Assembly (NCBI GenBank): GCA_036381125.1
Contig: DASVDK010000334.1
Span: forward strand, 1-5,561
Direction: 5' to 3'
DNA length: 5,561 nucleotides
Source of the DNA: DASVDK01 sp036381125 [NCBI: Thermodesulfobacteriota bacterium]
Lineage (GTDB): Bacteria > DASVDK01
Numbering within the stretch: the first letter of the stretch is position 1; every line of letters starts with the position of its first letter. Under the pieces are notes generated by a model that searched no databases, was not told the DNA's origin, and was given only the letters and a program-made list of their open reading frames with translations. Below are positions 4,436 to 5,561 of the stretch, in pieces. The position numbers and the translations under genes were made by a program.

Positions 4436-5491
4436 TCAATCGGGATCGGGTATGACGTCGGGCGGGAGGGCGAGGAAGGCGTCGACGACGCGCGGGTCGA
4501 ACTCGGTGCCGGCGGCCGCGCGCAGGGCGGCGCGGGCCGTGGCAGGGTCGAGGCGCGTGGCGCCGCGGCGGCCGGCGGTGAGCCGGTCGTAGGCGGCCGC
4601 CACGGCGAAGATGCGGGCCCCGAGCGGGATCGCCTCCCCCTCGAGCCCTCGGGGATGGCCGCTCCCGTCGTATCGCTCGGCCTGCGAGAAGACGATTGCC
4701 GCGGCCGGCCGGAGGAACGCGATCCGCGAGAGCAGCTCGTAGCCCTTGCGCGGGCTCTCGCGGATGAGCGCCGCCTCCTCCGGCGTGTGGTCCGAGCGGG
4801 CGAGGATGCCGTCCGGGATCGCGATGGTGCCGATGTCGTGCAGCAGGGCGGCCCGCCCGAGCGCGTCGAGCTCCGCCTCGGCGAGTCCCATCTCCCTGCC
4901 GATCGCCAGCGCGATGGCCGCCACCCGATCGGCGTGGTGCGGCGAGGAGCTGTCGCGGTAGGAGAGCGCGGCGCCGAGCGCCTTGAGCGTCGCGTCGTAG
5001 GTGGCCCGGATCTCGGCGAGCGCCCTGGCGTGCGCGCGCGTCTGGGCCTCCACCATCGCCTCCAGGCGCTCCCGGTAGGCGCGGTTCTGCACGACGACCT
5101 GCCGCCGGTCGAGCGCCCGACGGACGGCGAACGAGACCTGGTCGAGGTTGAACGGCTTGAGGATGTAGTCCGCCGCGCCGGCCTTGAGCGCGTCGACGGC
5201 CGTCTGGAGGGTGGCGACCGCCGTGATCATGATGACGGCGAGGTCGGGGTCGAACCCGCGCGCCCAGTCGAGCAGCTCGAGCCCCGTCTCGTGCGGCATC
5301 TGGATGTCGGCCAGCAGCGCCTCGGCCCCCCGGCGCTCGAGCAGCGCCCGCGCCTCGGACGCGCTCGACGCGCTCGCCACGTCGTAGCCCTCCCGGGTGA
5401 GGCGGCGCTGGAGGATGTCGAGGATGACCGGCTCGTCGTCCACGACGACGAGCCGGGCGCGTGGCTCGGGGGTCTGCGACGGGCTGGGCAA
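4436..5491 (-). CDS. Response regulator with REC and degenerate HD-GYP domain
   Basis: The 351-residue protein has an N-terminal receiver domain (residues ~13-128) with acidic D18-D19 (VVVDDE), phospho-acceptor D62 (LADIQMP), T90 and K112 (LKPF), all intact. A helical, probably coiled-coil linker (~129-170) leads to an HD-GYP domain (~171-330). HD-GYP proteins of the RpfG type hydrolyse c-di-GMP at a metal centre. Here H186 (HADRV) and H218-D219 (LLHDIG) remain. The Lys after DIG is T222, the His of the HPxxG element is S246 (ESPRKG), the HH pair is Q270-A271 (SQAERYDGSG), GYP reads GHP, and the Asp of AVAD is A299. It is therefore probably a poor or inactive phosphodiesterase. The start is TTG at 5491, preceded by GAGGAGG (5503-5509). 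The same frame stays open to the right edge, but that stretch has many A/T third positions, unlike the gene. It converges on the HTH gene. Confidence 0.88.
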   Translation of the reverse strand: MPSPSQTPEPRARLVVVDDEPVILDILQRRLTREGYDVASASSASEARALLERRGAEALLADIQMPHETGLELLDWARGFDPDLAVIMITAVATLQTAVDALKAGAADYILKPFNLDQVSFAVRRALDRRQVVVQNRAYRERLEAMVEAQTRAHARALAEIRATYDATLKALGAALSYRDSSSPHHADRVAAIALAIGREMGLAEAELDALGRAALLHDIGTIAIPDGILARSDHTPEEAALIRESPRKGYELLSRIAFLRPAAAIVFSQAERYDGSGHPRGLEGEAIPLGARIFAVAAAYDRLTAGRRGATRLDPATARAALRAAAGTEFDPRVVDAFLALPPDVIPDPD

Positions 5492-5502
5492 TGCGCGACG
5501 AG

Positions 5503-5547
5503 CCTCCTCACCCGGCCCCTGCTCGGGACGCGGGAAGAGGAGTTCTA
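5503..5547 (-). promoter_or_regulatory. Ribosome binding site and possible -10 of the REC-HD-GYP gene
   Basis: On the reverse strand GAGGAGG (5509-5503) precedes the TTG start by 11 nt, slightly long. TAGAAC (5547-5542) matches a sigma-70 -10 at 4 of 6 bases; its -35 would fall outside the window. This would give a leader of about 45 nt. Confidence 0.3.
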
Positions 5548-5561
5548 CTGCCGGGCCGCGT

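Noticed and set aside
5492-5561. The REC-HD-GYP frame stays open to the right edge and translates to a stretch (AVELLFPRPE) resembling the end of a histidine kinase, suggesting a fusion.
   Set aside because: About a third of the codons in this stretch end in A or T, unlike the gene itself, and a GAGGAGG sequence plus TTG start lie at its edge. A true fusion cannot be fully excluded without the sequence to the right.

Overview
The window is very GC-rich (roughly 70% or more by eye), and codon third positions in the genes are almost all G or C. Three of the six protein genes appear to use GTG starts and two appear to use TTG. Two-component and c-di-GMP-type signalling genes, a SirB1-family protein and a tRNA with an encoded CCA end suggest a chromosomal segment of a GC-rich Gram-negative or related environmental bacterium (for example a deltaproteobacterial, Binatota-like or Rokubacteria-like lineage). 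Nothing in the window fixes the taxon, so this placement is an inference.

Layout. (1) Positions 1-940, minus strand: the N-terminal part of a membrane sensor with about six transmembrane segments, a proline-rich linker and a GAF domain, cut by the window edge. (2) Positions 1156-1232, minus strand: a complete tRNA-Arg (anticodon UCU). (3) A short divergent promoter region serves the tRNA leftward and a 128-residue stand-alone receiver protein (1327-1713) rightward; the receiver mRNA is probably leaderless. (4) Positions 1714-2006: a gene-free stretch with an 81% identical 52-bp direct repeat and a 12-bp inverted repeat, one arm of which contains the -35 box of the next gene. (5) Positions 2007-2861: a SirB1-family transglutaminase-like/TPR protein. 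(6) Positions 3067-4159: two overlapping genes, a candidate Rad52-superfamily single-strand-annealing-like protein followed by a small helix-turn-helix protein of unknown family. (7) Positions 4160-4435: a convergent intergenic region packed with hairpins and a perfect 24-bp direct repeat. (8) Positions 4436-5491, minus strand: a response regulator with REC and HD-GYP domains whose HD-GYP half has lost several metal-binding residues.

How the parts relate. The sensor, the single-domain receiver and the REC-HD-GYP protein are typical signalling pieces, but no histidine kinase domain is visible, so their partners lie outside the window or in the missing end of the sensor. The most unusual unit is the two-gene operon 3067-4159. 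The genes overlap by 8 bp, and a strong GC hairpin sits just inside the second reading frame. The same CCGCCCCCCTCC core recurs beyond the end of that gene, which raises the possibility that these repeats are recognised by the operon's own DNA-binding product or act as RNA control elements.
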